Source: Rhynchopus sp. YZ270_cl-10 (lineage: Eukaryota > Euglenozoa > Diplonemea > Diplonemida > Diplonemidae). From it: DNA of 64,000 bases. Positions 30,891-41,905 of the stretch are shown here, piece by piece. The notes under the pieces are model-generated. The model did not search any database and had not been told where the DNA came from. It was given only the letters and a program-made list of their open reading frames with translations. Position 1 is the stretch's first letter, and each line of letters opens with the position of its first letter. The stretch lies in NCBI GenBank assembly GCA_964035575.1, contig OZ037847.1, positions 1,634,001-1,698,000 on the forward strand, read 5' to 3'. Both the position numbers and the translations under genes were made by a program.

Positions 30891-31017
30891 CAACGGAGTC
30901 AGGGTACTACTAGTCATGCTACCAGTCCAAACGACTAGAGCTTCCTGATTTTTATGCTCTCATGAGGAGAGTCAGCAACTAGTAGTTCCGCTAGTAGTCC
31001 CCTGACTAAGTCCGTTG
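30891..31017. mobile_element. 127-bp MITE, CAACGGAGTCAGGG ends
   Basis: CAACGGAGTCAGGG then TACTACTAG at the left; CTAGTAGTCCCCTGAC and TAAGTCCGTTG at the right form an imperfect inverted repeat. No coding capacity. Confidence 0.65.
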
Positions 31018-31410
31018 TGACTGCGTTTTTTTGATCTGTGTGTTTGATAACTAATAGGGGCAATTCTTGCAGAATATGGCTCCAATGTGTGTGTTCTGTG
31101 ATGCATATTCATCGTTTAAACCTTTCTAGGGGGAGACGAAGAGGGACTCTTCTGTGTTTTGTATTAGGTTCTTTTTGTATCCCCCCCCCTCCCCCAGCCT
31201 GCCTATAGGATAGAGTCCTGCGTTCCAATCACATTGCGCTCTGTTCACTGCCTGGCAGATCTGAGTCGAAACCGTGAAAGGAAAACTGTACTGTCCACAA
31301 CACCCGGCACGTTATCTCCCTATGCTATGCCACGTGAGGCAAGAGCTGTATTGTACAATAACGGTTCTGTCTCTCTGTTGCTACCCGACATTCGATTTCG
31401 TTATTTTTTT

Positions 31411-31576
31411 TACGCACACTACTTTGTGAGCGGAAAGTGTCACGTCGTTCACTCACCCAACCGTGCTCCGCAACACCACCACCCAACAGGTGATTTTTTA
31501 GTGTGTGTGGAAGCGTCAACGCATCAAACAACTACAAGAAGGGGGGTGAGGGAACGACAAGTGACACTTTTTTTTG
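31411..31576. repeat. ~165-bp near-identical duplicate, copy 1 (inverted-repeat element)
   Basis: Nearly identical to 32482-32646, about 1.07 kb downstream. Inside, AAGTGTCACGTCGTTC and CACTCACCC pair with GGGTGAGGGAACGAC and AAGTGACACTT, so the repeat contains a MITE-like inverted-repeat unit (about 31434-31569). Confidence 0.75.
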
Positions 31577-32214
31577 TGCTTTTGGCACTGTCGTGCCTGC
31601 ATCAGTCTTGATGCATCTGCTTCCGTCACGTTGCTTCCTATGTTCAGGGTACCCTTGCGAAAGGGTGTCATCACAAAGCAAAAACAAAACCAAAAAATTT
31701 GGGGGACAAAATGGATTACAAAAATTGCACTGAAAAGGAAGAGAAGGGGAGGGGAAAAAAATGGCTGTTTTTTTTTTTTTTTTTGAAGGTTGGGAAAGTG
31801 TGTGGCTATCGGCGCACAGAGATTTGTTTGGGGGTGGTGGGTGAGCTCCTGGGTGGGTGCATTGTGCTGCCCCTTAGTGAACGAAACTTAATAATATAAC
31901 CCCTAACCCATTCGGGGTGACAGTCATGTGTACAGAACTGTGTCTTTGGTTATTCGATGCTAAAGGGAAGGCCCGGCTATGGTGTCTTTTTTTTTTTTGC
32001 TTTTCTTTGCAAAATAGTATTTATTCACCTCCTAAAACCGGCGCACGCTAACCCCCCTTTTCTTGTATCGACTTTGTTCGTGGAGTACTAGGTGATCGTT
32101 TTAGGTACTGGTGGCTGTATGGCGATAACTGCCCATCATAATACACAATACAGCTGTACTGTGCTGTGGGTATCGAAGAGTCTCACTTTTTTTTTATATA
32201 AACCACGAAATGGA

Positions 32215-32316
32215 TGTAGGACTACATGGTTGGGGTCCACCCCACGGTGCACCCGGTCATGCACCAAAGGTACACTGCCAAGAGCGGGTTGTTGTATGTC
32301 AAGGCAAGTTTTTTGG
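32215..32316 (+). repeat. HP3 repeat
   Basis: Shares GTAGGACTACATGG, GTCCACCCCACGGTGC and ACCAAAGGTACACTG with other copies, followed by GTATGTCAAGGCAAG and T runs. Confidence 0.55.
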
Positions 32317-32481
32317 CTGGGATTGATACCCACCCTGGAGGGAGTGTTTTTTACGTTGTTCGGGAAATGCGATTTTTGTCAAGATCAGGTTTTCAGAGCT
32401 TTAAACTTTTAAGATTTTTTTCTTCATGTGGTTGCATTGTGTTGTTTTGTTGCATATTTTTTTGTATTTCTATTTTTTTTT

Positions 32482-32646
32482 TACGCACACTACTTTGTGA
32501 GCGGAAAGTGTCACGTCGTTCACTCACCCAACCGTGCTCCGCAACACCACCAACCAACAGGTGATTTTTAGTGTGTGTGGAAGCGTCAACGCATCAAACA
32601 ACTACAAGAAGGGGGGTGAGGGAACGACAAGTGACACTTTTTTTTC
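32482..32646. repeat. ~165-bp near-identical duplicate, copy 2
   Basis: Second copy of 31411-31576. Differences are limited to a base or two in the CACCACCACCC stretch and T-run lengths, so the duplication is recent. Confidence 0.75.
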
Positions 32647-32734
32647 TCTTCTCTCTAAGGCCAGAATTCCAGAGCTAGAAAAAAAAAGGAAAATGGTCCC
32701 AAGAACCATTCTTGGTCCAATATCGTTCTACAGA

Positions 32735-32805
32735 ACCGGTCATGTACCAAAGGTACACTGTTTTCACGAGAGGGATTTTTGTATTTCTGGTCAAACTTTT
32801 TTTTT
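32735..32805 (+). repeat. HP3 repeat
   Basis: ACCGGTCATGTACC then AAAGGTACACTG (hairpin TGTACC/GGTACA), CACGAGAGGGATTTTTG, and GGTCAAAC plus a T run. The copy at 30792-30840 has the same downstream half. Confidence 0.55.
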
Positions 32806-33090
32806 GGGGGGAATATAGATATCACAGATGGGGTTGACTACACGGTATCAATTTTTAATTCTTTTTTTCCCTCTCTAAAACAGAGATGACAGCTGCTGTG
32901 CAGGCCTTATGTGTGGTGACCGTTATCAGGTTTTTTCAAAAATGATCTGTTGATGATGACATGGTTTCTGCAATTCATTTTCTTTTATGACCCCCTAACC
33001 GGTATGATGGGGTTCGCGTTCTGGGAATAATTAACAACAACAAAAAGTAAGTTTTTCCCTCCGTGCAAATCTACATCTTTACTTTGTAAG

Positions 33091-33126
33091 GCGACTTAGG
33101 CTTAGGTTGATCTTATAAACTTTTCA
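33091..33126 (+). repeat. HP1 element, shortened stem
   Basis: AAG then GCGACTTAGGCTTAGG and TTGATCTTATAAACTTTTC. The loop is deleted. Confidence 0.6.
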
Positions 33127-34467
33127 TTATTTTACCCCTCAATCTTCAAAGAAGGAACAGAAGAGAGCTTTTTTTTCTCACATATTTTAAATGAAATTCC
33201 CCCACAGACTCATTTGGTACTCGCGCTCTCTTAATCCTCTTTGCGTTATTTTTTTTTAAAAATATTTTTTTTCAAAGAAAAAGGAAGGGGAAAAACCGCA
33301 AGGGAACAATACCTTACCTCTGGTTTTGAGACCCGACCCGTGTACTGTACACAGTGTTGGGGATCAACAAAACTGCAATTTGTCCCTTTTTTTGTTTCCC
33401 TCATTGATGTATGAGATCGTCAAGCTATTTTCGTTTTTGTTTTTCATTTTTCAAATTTTTTTTTCCTCCGGGAAAAAAAAAAATCACTGGTACAAGCCCA
33501 TCTTCTCCCCATCCCTTCTAAAGTGTTATGACATTAAAAGATCAGCGAGGATGTGGAGATCACCACAGGGTGTGCTACTGTGTTATCAATTTCTTAAAAA
33601 ATTTTTTTTTTCAATTTTTTTCAAAATTGGTAAAACTTTTCTGCGACAAGCAAACAGTTTTTGCCACCACGGGGGAAAACACACAGCTCCGACAATGAAG
33701 ATTCTATACCGGTAGCTACACTAATCCAAAAATTATCAAAAAAAAAGAAGAAAAAAAAAACACACACACATGGCTACGCCAAGGGGAAAGGTGTTTATCA
33801 TAGAGTCCCACAAAGGCGCCGTGTAGCAATACAGCGAGACACTGTGCGGTATATTCTTCTGTTTCATGTTTCCCCTTCTCTCAAAGGCGTCAGCTGTGTT
33901 GAGACATTGTTGCTGAGACATCGCGTCAACGCTCTCTTTTTTGTGCTCATATTACTTTTCTTGTATTTTTTTTTCAAGAGAAAAAGAAAACAGTTCACCG
34001 ACAGAAACACGTTTGGACATACAGTACCATATCATAGTTGTCGCAACGTATAATGCAGAACCTTCTAAATGGTTTTGCAGCGCCGCTCTTCTCGCGCTTT
34101 ATCCGCAAAACTGAAGGCTCAGAATACAAAAAAAACCGCTAAGAAATAATTTAAAAAAAAAGAACAAGGTGTGGGAAACAGAAGTCAGACCTTAAAAGAA
34201 ACCCTCTCCCTCTCTCCCCCTCCTCTCCCCTTTTACCTTCTCTCCGCTACACCCCCACACTCTGACGCTTCTACAATGAGGACTACCTTACTCGAACCGA
34301 TTTAGGCTTCCAAACTTGCATCTTTTTGCTCCTATTTTAGGTTCATATTTAGGGTTCTATTATAGCTATCCTTGGCATGTCTGGTCTTTGTGTCCACCTT
34401 TATGATAGGAGCTGCTAACTACGCTTTGCTACACGTTGCTACATTCCTCTCAGAAACGAATTCGAAT

Positions 34468-35725
34468 ATGGGTGACACACCTATGGCGGATCTGCATCAC
34501 TTTAATGTGAACGGGACGATGTTCCAGATCCCTAGGCGGTATGAGTGTGAGAGTGCGCTGGGTGGGGGTGCGTTTGGTGTGGTCTGCAGTGCGTCTGACA
34601 ACGAGCGGGGCGGTGCGATGGTTGCGATTAAAAAGCTGGGGAAGGCCTTCCACGACGAGTACGCTGCGAAGAAGCTTGTCCGCGAGCTGCGTCTTCTCAA
34701 ACACTTTGCAGGGCACGAAGCCATTGTTGGTCTCCTAGACATCCTTGAACCTACGTCCACAACATACGATGATGTGTACGTGGTGACAGACCTGATGGAC
34801 TGCGACCTGAAGTACTGTTTGAAGCACAAAGCAAAGGACCTCGAGGCAGACCACTACCAGTACTTCCTCTCGCAGCTGCTCAACGGTGTGCACGCCATGC
34901 ACAGTGCGTCGGTTCTCCACCGCGACCTCAAGCCGGAGAACATCTTTGTCAAGGCGGACTGCACACTGAAGATCGGTGATCTGGGTCTAGCCCGCGACTC
35001 AACCGACACTGACATGTCGCAGTACGTTGTGACACGGTGGTACCGAGCACCGGAGCTCATCATGAACTGGAACAAATATGGCTACAGCATTGACATATGG
35101 AGTGTCGGCTGCATCTTTGCGGAGATGATCTCTGTCAACCACAAACCCCTTTTCCCCGGTGTGAACCCTAAACAGCAGTTGGACCTCATCCTTAAGGTGC
35201 TGGGCACGCCTTCTGCAGAAGACATCGCCTTTGTGACCTCTGAGACCTCACGGAAGTACGTACAAAGGCACCACATCGAGCGTGAGGATCTGAAGAAGAT
35301 TGGCTACCTCCCGCACGACACAACCGACCATGCGCTAGACTTCTTGTACCAAGCCCTGCAGTTTAACCCCGAAAAGCGTCCCACGGCCATGCAGTTGAAG
35401 CAGCACCCTTACATATTTGATGACGAAGAGGAGGAGGAAGAGGAAGAGGGAGAGGAGGAGGACGTGCCGGTCTTCAGCGCAGACTTCACGAAGTACAACA
35501 ACACTGTGGAGGAGTCGCGGCAGATTGTGAACGTCATGATCAAACACTTCCACCCGAACTTCTCAGGACCCTCGCATCCTCACGTCACCTCTGACACCTG
35601 TGCGGTAAACGACCCGGATGTACCCATGTTCAACGTTAACGATGAGGATCAGATGGTATGTTAAATTTAGAAACAAAACAGCAAAAATGGAAAAAAAAAA
35701 AACAATCATACAGGAGCTGGACTGA
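34468..35725 (+). CDS. MAP kinase (ERK-like) with S-Q-Y activation motif, 2 exons
   Basis: CMGC-family Ser/Thr kinase of about 399 aa; exons 34468-35655 and a 12-nt last exon 35714-35725. Kinase subdomains: GGGAFGVV (P-loop, about 32-39), VAIKK (catalytic Lys), HRDLKPEN (151-158), DLGLAR (171-176) and TRWYRAPE (189-196). The phosphorylation lip reads DMSQYVVTRWYRAPE: S184-Q185-Y186 replaces the usual T-x-Y. YSIDIWSVGCIFAEM and LFPGVNPKQQLDLI are typical of MAP kinases, and a likely docking tail follows. Residues about 318-334 are an unusual run of Glu/Asp. The start MGDTPMADLH is preferred over an in-frame ATG at 34372 that would add a hydrophobic leader. Without the small last exon the reading would end two codons into the intron. 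Confidence 0.92.
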
Positions 35726-36626
35726 GTGGCCCGCCGTTTTGTTTTGTTTCTGCGGGGTTGTACGTTTGTAGAGTGAAAAAAAATCTAGCCCTTGACCACG
35801 TCAAACCAAACCAGGCACCAAATTTTTTTTTGCTTTTTTTTTTTGTTGTGAACGAAATGGAAAAAAAACAGCCAAAAATATGCAAAACCCTAACAAAGCC
35901 TTTACTCTGTCTGCAGGAGGCCAGGTAGCGTGCGGCTAGGTAGGAAGGCTCTCTCTCTGAGTTAGAGCGCAGATTACCCCTTCAGACCTTCAAGCCCCCC
36001 AAAACGGAGAGGTTCCCTCGCGAGAGGCAAACCCCCCTACAGAAGATGTGGCTCACTGCAGTGCAACGTAGAAAATCGTACATTTTTTTTGTGCGTTTTT
36101 TTGTCAGGTTCTTTTTTGCATCGAAAACCCAAAAAAAATTGAAAAAAAAGTGTACCACCTCCCTGAAGGGGTGATTGCACTAATATACCTTAGTGTCTTG
36201 TGTCCAGAAAAATGCAAAGAAAAAAAACGTTGCGGTTTCTCATATGAAAGTGTGGGTGCCTCATGCCTTTTTTTTTGCCCTGTTAGCAGCTCCCTAGTGC
36301 AACGCTCTGGGGTTCGATACCGCACAGAGTGTCTCCTAGTGCGTCCCAGAGTCGTTGCAACATATGACTTCACTATTTTTTGTTCGCATTTTCTTGTTCT
36401 TGTTGCGTACATCCAACAAATAACCGTAGACTAGTAGCATGCCATGCTGTGTTCGTTGTCTCCTTCTGTGTTGTCCCAACTACACCACATTGTTTGCCAC
36501 CTGCGTTGAGGCGGGTCAGCAAACCCTATCTGCAGTTCATGCCATTTGCTGAACCAAACCCTCATCCAACAGGGCACCCTTTCTCTCTGTCCCCTCTTTT
36601 ACACCTTTTTCTTTTTCTTTTTTTCA
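35726..36626. other. Spacer MAPK-GDPD
   Basis: No gene seen. A SINE-like unit (36280-36385), a T/A-rich stretch, and a GC-richer patch (about 35920-36060) without recognised content. Confidence 0.6.
36280..36385 (+). repeat. tRNA-related SINE-like repeat
   Basis: ACGCTCTG and CAGAGTGT pair around GGGTTCGATACCGCA (B-box-like), followed by AGTGCGTCCCAGAGTCGTTG (HP2-type) and ATGACTTCACTATTTTTTG. Same order as at 4138-4220. The preceding TTAGCAGCTCCCTAGTG may be a decayed A-box arm. Confidence 0.55.
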
Positions 36627-37526
36627 ATGAACTCATACGTCGAGATGTGCGGTGCAGTGAGTGTGGCTGGGCTGCTCTTTGTAAAGTGCTTTTCACTGAG
36701 ACGCCCGAAGTACAGCGAGGAACACTGGACGAACAGCAGGGACAGCCTGGTGATCGGGCACCGCGGCTGTCGTGTTGCGGACACACCAACGGGGAACACG
36801 ATGTCGTCCTTTCGTGGGATCAACAAAACTAGCGCTGGGTTGGAGCTTGATGTGCAGATGACTGCAGATGGCCACCTTGTTGTCTTCCACGACCTGGAAA
36901 CGGGAAACCACCTGCAAGGGAAGAACTGCCACATTGCGAAGATGGACCTCGCCGACATCCGCAACAGACGTTTCGTTGCAGAGGCCGACCGTGACGAAGT
37001 TGTGCCTACCTTATCTGAGGTGATGACTTTTGCGAAGGAGAACGATTTGAAGATGGTTATTGAGATTAAGGGGTGGAACCGGCATTGGGGTACGGCACGT
37101 GCAGTGACGGACATGGTGGAGCAGCGTGGCTTGCAGCACAGCACGATGATCATTTCCTTCAACCCTGTGTACCTCTACGCGGTGCGGACAGTATCTGACC
37201 TGCCAATGTCGCTTATCTCAACAGACGACTTCTTCACAGACCTCTGCGGTCTGTCTGAGGTGCCCATCCTCAACAAGGCACTCTTCCTGGCCGACAGGCT
37301 CTACGAAGCTGCCACCCTCAGGCACTACCTCCTCCCCACCTTCATCGGCAGTACCGGAATCTCAGCGTTCTACCCGGCACTCTCTACGGAGCTTGTCACT
37401 GCTGCAAAGGAAAGCGGCTTCTCCACAAACGCATGGACTGTGAACGAACAGAGCATCGCAAACGACCTCCGCCGCATGGGTGTGACGTTGGTGACAACAG
37501 ACCTCCGGTGTCTCTCGTTTGCATGA
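36627..37526 (+). CDS. Glycerophosphodiester phosphodiesterase (GDPD) with N-terminal membrane anchor
   Basis: TIM-barrel phosphodiesterase of 299 aa, single exon, expected to split glycerophosphodiesters (or lysophospholipids) into an alcohol and a phosphate product. Catalytic residues are in place: H45-R46-G47, GNT (57-59, usually ENT), the metal ligands E73 and D75 in GLELDVQMTADG, H88-D89 in VVFHD, and EIKG in the next strand. STNAWTVNE and GVTLVTTD close the barrel. Residues 9-22 (GAVSVAGLLFVKCF) form one hydrophobic helix, so the enzyme is probably membrane-anchored like GDE1/GDPD1-type proteins. The start at 36627 is chosen because a T/C tract precedes it; upstream in-frame sequence is low-complexity. 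Confidence 0.9.
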   Translation: MNSYVEMCGAVSVAGLLFVKCFSLRRPKYSEEHWTNSRDSLVIGHRGCRVADTPTGNTMSSFRGINKTSAGLELDVQMTADGHLVVFHDLETGNHLQGKNCHIAKMDLADIRNRRFVAEADRDEVVPTLSEVMTFAKENDLKMVIEIKGWNRHWGTARAVTDMVEQRGLQHSTMIISFNPVYLYAVRTVSDLPMSLISTDDFFTDLCGLSEVPILNKALFLADRLYEAATLRHYLLPTFIGSTGISAFYPALSTELVTAAKESGFSTNAWTVNEQSIANDLRRMGVTLVTTDLRCLSFA

Positions 37527-38063
37527 TGCAAGAGAGGGGGCAGTGTCTTTAACTTCAAAAAAAAAAAGGCTTGTAATAATTCTCGTTCATGTGAACATCC
37601 CTTTTTTGTAGTGTGGCAAATGCGATGTAGTGCACCTCGAGAGGCGAGTGTGTGATTAAAATAATTTTGTCAGGGCAGTGCAAAAGGGCCGCTTTAAAAA
37701 GGCGTTGCTTTACACGTTCCAAAACACAACGCGAGGTGGATCTTTCTGTATTCGAGTCGAATTTGTATGGTGATTCGGTGGAATGTGCGATTTTATTGGT
37801 GAATTTATTGGTGTGTGTGTGTGTACACGAGAGGCACGTTTATCTTCAAGTTTATATTTTTTTTTGTTTACCCAGACTTTTTCAGTGCTTCAGGTAAGTA
37901 CGTTGGGTTAAGCCGAACGAACCGTTTTTTATATGCTGTGGTGCGCCCTTTGCTTTCCTTTCTTGTGAATGGAAAGTATGTGAATTTGCATTTCCCTCCC
38001 ACCAATCTGCGCAAACTTTTCAGCACATTTATATGGTATCCGCAGAGGCGCTTACACTTTCTC

Positions 38064-38116
38064 GTGACTAAGAATCTGAAGCCTAGGTTCATCTTTCAAA
38101 CCTTTCCCCCCTTCCA
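38064..38116 (+). repeat. HP1 hairpin element
   Basis: GTGACTAAGAATCTGAAGCC then TAGGTTCATCTTTCAAAC, a C-rich tract and AAAG. Confidence 0.6.
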
Positions 38117-38323
38117 AAGAACAAAACCGAACGCAGTGAGCCTTTGTGTGTTTTTTTCTTTGTGTTTTGTGCTATTTTATTTTCCTCAATGAAAAGGAAT
38201 ACACCAGATCTTTTTCAACCCTCCCCCTTTTTTTTTTCCACGCCGTGTTCTGTCTTCAAACGTATTTTGTAAAGTGGAAATAAAATTTGCGCCGTTTTTC
38301 TCACATTCACACATTTTCTAGTG

Positions 38324-38390
38324 ACTGCCCCTGCGTACGCCGATGAACGGTGAGGCGTTTGCACTTTCAACTTCTCTTTTCTCTTCTCTG
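38324..38390 (+). repeat. HP2 hairpin element
   Basis: CTGCCCCTGCGTACGCC, GATGAACGGTGAGGCG, TTTGCACTTTCAACTTC and a TCTTTTCTC tail ending TGAG. Almost identical to the 25432 copy. Confidence 0.7.
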
Positions 38391-38732
38391 AGGTACCTCC
38401 TGCTTTTCGCAGGCTTCTTTCGGGAGTAGAAATATGTGGGGGGTTTCTTTGTCATTAAAGATACGTCTGCACGTGAGACATGTTCATCTTTCAACTTTTT
38501 CTTATGTTCCCGCTGTGTGTGTTTTGGCAGAACGATCTTTTCAAGATGGCTAAATACAGAGCGGTTGACAGTGTATGGGAGATGTATTCACTCAAGACTT
38601 TTTTGCTTTTCAAATAAAAATTGTTCCCTACTTTATTTGATTCAAAATTCAAAAAACAAATTGTTCAAAATAAATAAATTGGGAGCGGAACGGCTCTGTG
38701 TCTTATAAAATATATTCTCCCCCCTTTTTTTT

Positions 38733-38775
38733 GGTGACCAAACACGAGGAGCTTTTGGGTTCATCTTATAAGCTT
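38733..38775 (+). repeat. HP1 element, diverged stem
   Basis: GTGACCAAACACGAGGAGC, then TTTTGGGTTCATCTTATAAG and a T/C tract. Confidence 0.55.
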
Positions 38776-39582
38776 TTTTTCTTCATGACTGAGATCGTTG
38801 TGCATGATTCTCGAAACAGGAATGACTGCTGCGAAGCCATATCGAATTGTAGTTGACAATCAAAACAAAAAGGTTTTTGGCGTTTCCCACGCACTCTTCA
38901 GTTTACCTTTTTGTTGTTGTTTTCCTCCCCCCGATGATGTCCAACGCTAGTTATGCTGTCTCAAGGACAATGCATCATTTGCATCGCACATCGCCGTTGT
39001 CTATTTTTAACGTGTGTATAGGACTGATTCTTCTTGTTTACACGAGCGATTGTATGAGTATTTTAGTATGTGTTTCATTGTTTTTTGTTCAACGCAACAC
39101 CCCCCATTTTTCTTCTTTTTTATTGCACTTTTTTTTTCTGGGTTTTCCACATTTTTTTGTGAAGAGCTTTTTTTGTTTCTACCGCAGCATTTGTTTCTTT
39201 GTCGGTCTTTGAGGAGCGCAAAAAACAACGTTACAGTGCGAGTGTGCGCGAAGTGTGGTTATGAGAAACACATTTCATATTTTTCCAGTTTTCTTCCTCC
39301 TGTTGGTTGCTGGGACCTATGGAGATGGAGGGAACGCGGTGGGCACGCCATCCGCCATCCGCCATCCGCCTGGGGACTTTTTTTCATTCTCTTCTTTGAT
39401 TTTTCTTGTCTTTGCGCATGTTGTTGTGTGAGAAGTCACACATCTCAAGATGTGCACAGATGGAAAAATGAGGAAAAACTCTCCTCACCTTTGCAATATT
39501 TTAACTTGGCACTCTGACTGTTTCTTTTTTGCGATTCGGAGCTTTAAAAACCCTTTTTCTCGAAACGCCGTACATATTAGTC

Positions 39583-39723
39583 ATACAATGCAGCGATGCC
39601 GACTTCGCCTGAAAATAGGCATGTCTGGAAAATCTATCTGAGGCGTGGCTGAGGCGTACTCTCGCCTCAGCCACGCCTCAGCCGGCCTTAGCAAGGCCTT
39701 AGCAAGGCCTCGTTGCATTGTAT
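39583..39723. mobile_element. 141-bp MITE with internal hairpin
   Basis: ATACAATGCAGCGATGCC at the left and GGCCTCGTTGCATTGTAT at the right are inverted repeats. Within lies a second hairpin, GAGGCGTGGCTGAGGCG with CGCCTCAGCCACGCCTC, and a short tandem of GGCCTTAGCAA. Confidence 0.7.
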
Positions 39724-40311
39724 CTGTATGATCAGTATGTGCTTCTGCTTTTCAAAAATTTCCTTTTGCAGCGCCTTTATCAAGAATCGTTGCCCCAAAC
39801 TATCTTCTCTCGAGTGCAACTGTTTTGTTGTCTCGAGACTGTTGTTACAAAAAACAAGGACACTGTTTTGTTGCAGGTGTCTGTGTGCCGCACACTGCAG
39901 GTCGTTCTTATCCCCTGCAGCTCTCAAAAACTCGGTCTTTTTCACCGTCTCTCGAAATGGACCAAAAGAACAGAATATGGTCCACACAACCTTTTTTTAC
40001 CTCCAGAAGTGTTATTTTTTTGTGAAATGGGTCAGATCAGAGATAAGAGTCAATCCTTGCATCTCTGCCACCCTAGTCGATTTCATGGAATACATTGTAT
40101 TAAAAAAAAACACACTGGATAATGTCTTTGCAATACAGGATTTTTTCCAACAGAACTCTCACAGGGGGACAGCCCCCCCACAAAAGAACAAACCGATACG
40201 GAAAAAAAGTTATCCTTCATTTTTACCTCTGTTTTTTACGCTCAATGGTCTTGTGTATAACATTCCAACCACAGGGTACACTTTTGAAGTTTCCCCCAAC
40301 AACACACGACA

Positions 40312-41905
40312 ATGCACCCTGAATCAAACGGCCCTCGATGTCTTCCGTCTGTTGATGTCGTGAGCAGCACACTGCAGGTGGAGAACCAACTGCTCAAGAG
40401 CCAGCTGCAGGCGCTGGCGACAACGATGAAGACGATGAAGATGGAGAACAACCAGCTCCACGAGCAGAAGGCACGTCTTGCACAGTATGTCTTCTAGATA
40501 ATTACTCATTCAACTTTATAGAATCAAGGGGGGGTCTACCTATTGGAGTGGCACATCTTATAAAGTCGGTGGCGCATCAGCATCAATAGAGGGTGCCTTA
40601 TGCCTCACGGGTTTTACCCCATTAGTTATTACCGCGACTGTATTGCACACCTCTACCGTCAATGGGACATCCACCCATTCTTTTCAATCACTACTTAGCT
40701 TATGTACCACACCACACCAAAGGGCCATATTCTGCGCAAGAATTACCCTCACTAGGCATTCCACCACACCACACCACAGAGAACGTGACGAACTGATGAA
40801 GAGTCTGAACGAAGCGGACGCGAAGTGCAAACAAAGCCAGCTCCTGCGCGACAGAGTTGTTGTGCTTGAGGCTGAGCTGGAACGCCTTGCGGAGTACGTC
40901 ACCGAAACAACCCAGGCACTGACCGCACAGCAGCAGGAGAAACGCCACCAGGACGCAACCCTGCAGCAGACACGCGACGCGCACCACAACCTCCAAGAGG
41001 AGGGTGTGGCATGCAAAGGCGCGCTCACAACACTGCTGCACAGACTGCACTCCCTGACGGTGAGCATGCTCCCCTCCTTCACCGCAGCAGAGACGAAGGA
41101 CGACGCCTCCACTCTCGACATCACAGAATGTCTCTCCGACGGTGTCGCCTTTCTCTCAGAAGTCTTCAAGGCACGCACAGAAGCGTCCTTCATGATCCGC
41201 GAGAAGATGAAGACCGAGCAGCTTGAGCTGCAGGCACGCATCTCCGTTGGCCAGCATAAGGAGACTGTTCTCCAGGAGGGGCTGCGCATGAGTGAAGACA
41301 ACATCGTCAAGGAGCGGGAGATGTTCCAGGCACAGCTTGCCGAGGCGGGCGAGCGTGCGCACACTGAAGCCGAGCGTGCGCAGGCGGGGGTGGCGGAGTA
41401 CCAGAAGCACCTTGAGGCTGCGGAGACGGAGATCCAGAAGGCTGCCTCCGCGAAGGCGGCTCTGGAGCGCGATATGTCTGAACGCGAGAGCGAACTTTCT
41501 GCGCTTGAGGAGCAACTGAAGAAGGAGGCTGCCGCACGTCGCCACCTGCAGCGCCTGCTTGGCGAGGAGCAGAACCACCGTGCGCTGTGCGAGCGCCAGG
41601 TGAAGGAGATGCGTCTGCAGATGAAGCTCTGCGGGCTGGGGGCGACACCGACGCTGAAGGAGGAGGACCTCGTCAACATGGTGACACGCCTCAACACAGA
41701 GCAGGGTGCGCTGGAGGTCGAGAACTGCAACCTGAGGGACAAGCTGCATGGTGTGCCACACACAGACGACTCTGACACAGACTACGGCGAGGACTCCCTC
41801 AACGAACAGGTCCAAGTGGCGATGGACAACAGTGGCGCCGACATCGCCCTAGCAGAGACGCTTCTAGAGAGAAAGATGAAGAAGCTTGCTGCATTGCAGC
41901 ACTGA
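40312..41905 (+). CDS. Coiled-coil protein of unknown function, 2 exons
   Basis: About 432 aa from exons 40312-40484 and 40780-41905, joined by a GTATGT donor and CCACAG acceptor. Nearly the whole chain after residue 20 is heptad-patterned and rich in Glu, Ala, Gln, Lys and Leu, broken by short loops (around 130-160 and 350-365). The last ~50 residues contain the acidic patch DDSDTDYGEDS and end in EAL- and KMKKL-type helices. No motor, kinase or zinc motif is present. Such proteins are often cytoskeletal, centriolar or tethering factors, but nothing here decides between these. GC-rich codon use agrees with the neighbouring genes. Confidence 0.85.

Larger units (their letters stand above)
29112..34467. 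other. 5.3-kb repeat-rich spacer before the MAP kinase
   Basis: No credible gene. Holds HP1 copies (29543, 33091), CTACACTAATCCAA-type repeats followed by A runs (29706, 33715), a MITE (30891-31017), HP3 copies (30792, 32215, 32735), a partial palindrome (32130), and a ~165-bp duplication (31411 and 32482). Open frames here are AT-rich and low in complexity. Confidence 0.65.
37527..40311. other. Repeat-rich spacer GDPD to coiled-coil gene
   Basis: No credible gene. HP1 copies at 38064 and 38733, degenerate ones near 37821 and 38463, HP2 at 38324, a MITE at 39583-39723, and T-rich tracts. Confidence 0.6.

Noticed and set aside
31893-31915. Telomere-like CCCTAACCC
   Set aside because: A single short occurrence, not a tandem array.
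39713-40363. Plus-strand frame of 216 codons rich in Phe and Cys
   Set aside because: T-rich spacer translation that overlaps the true coiled-coil start in another frame.
40684-41778. Minus-strand frame of 364 codons
   Set aside because: Antisense to the coiled-coil gene; Ser/Arg/Cys-rich composition is what complementing Glu/Ala/Leu codons gives.
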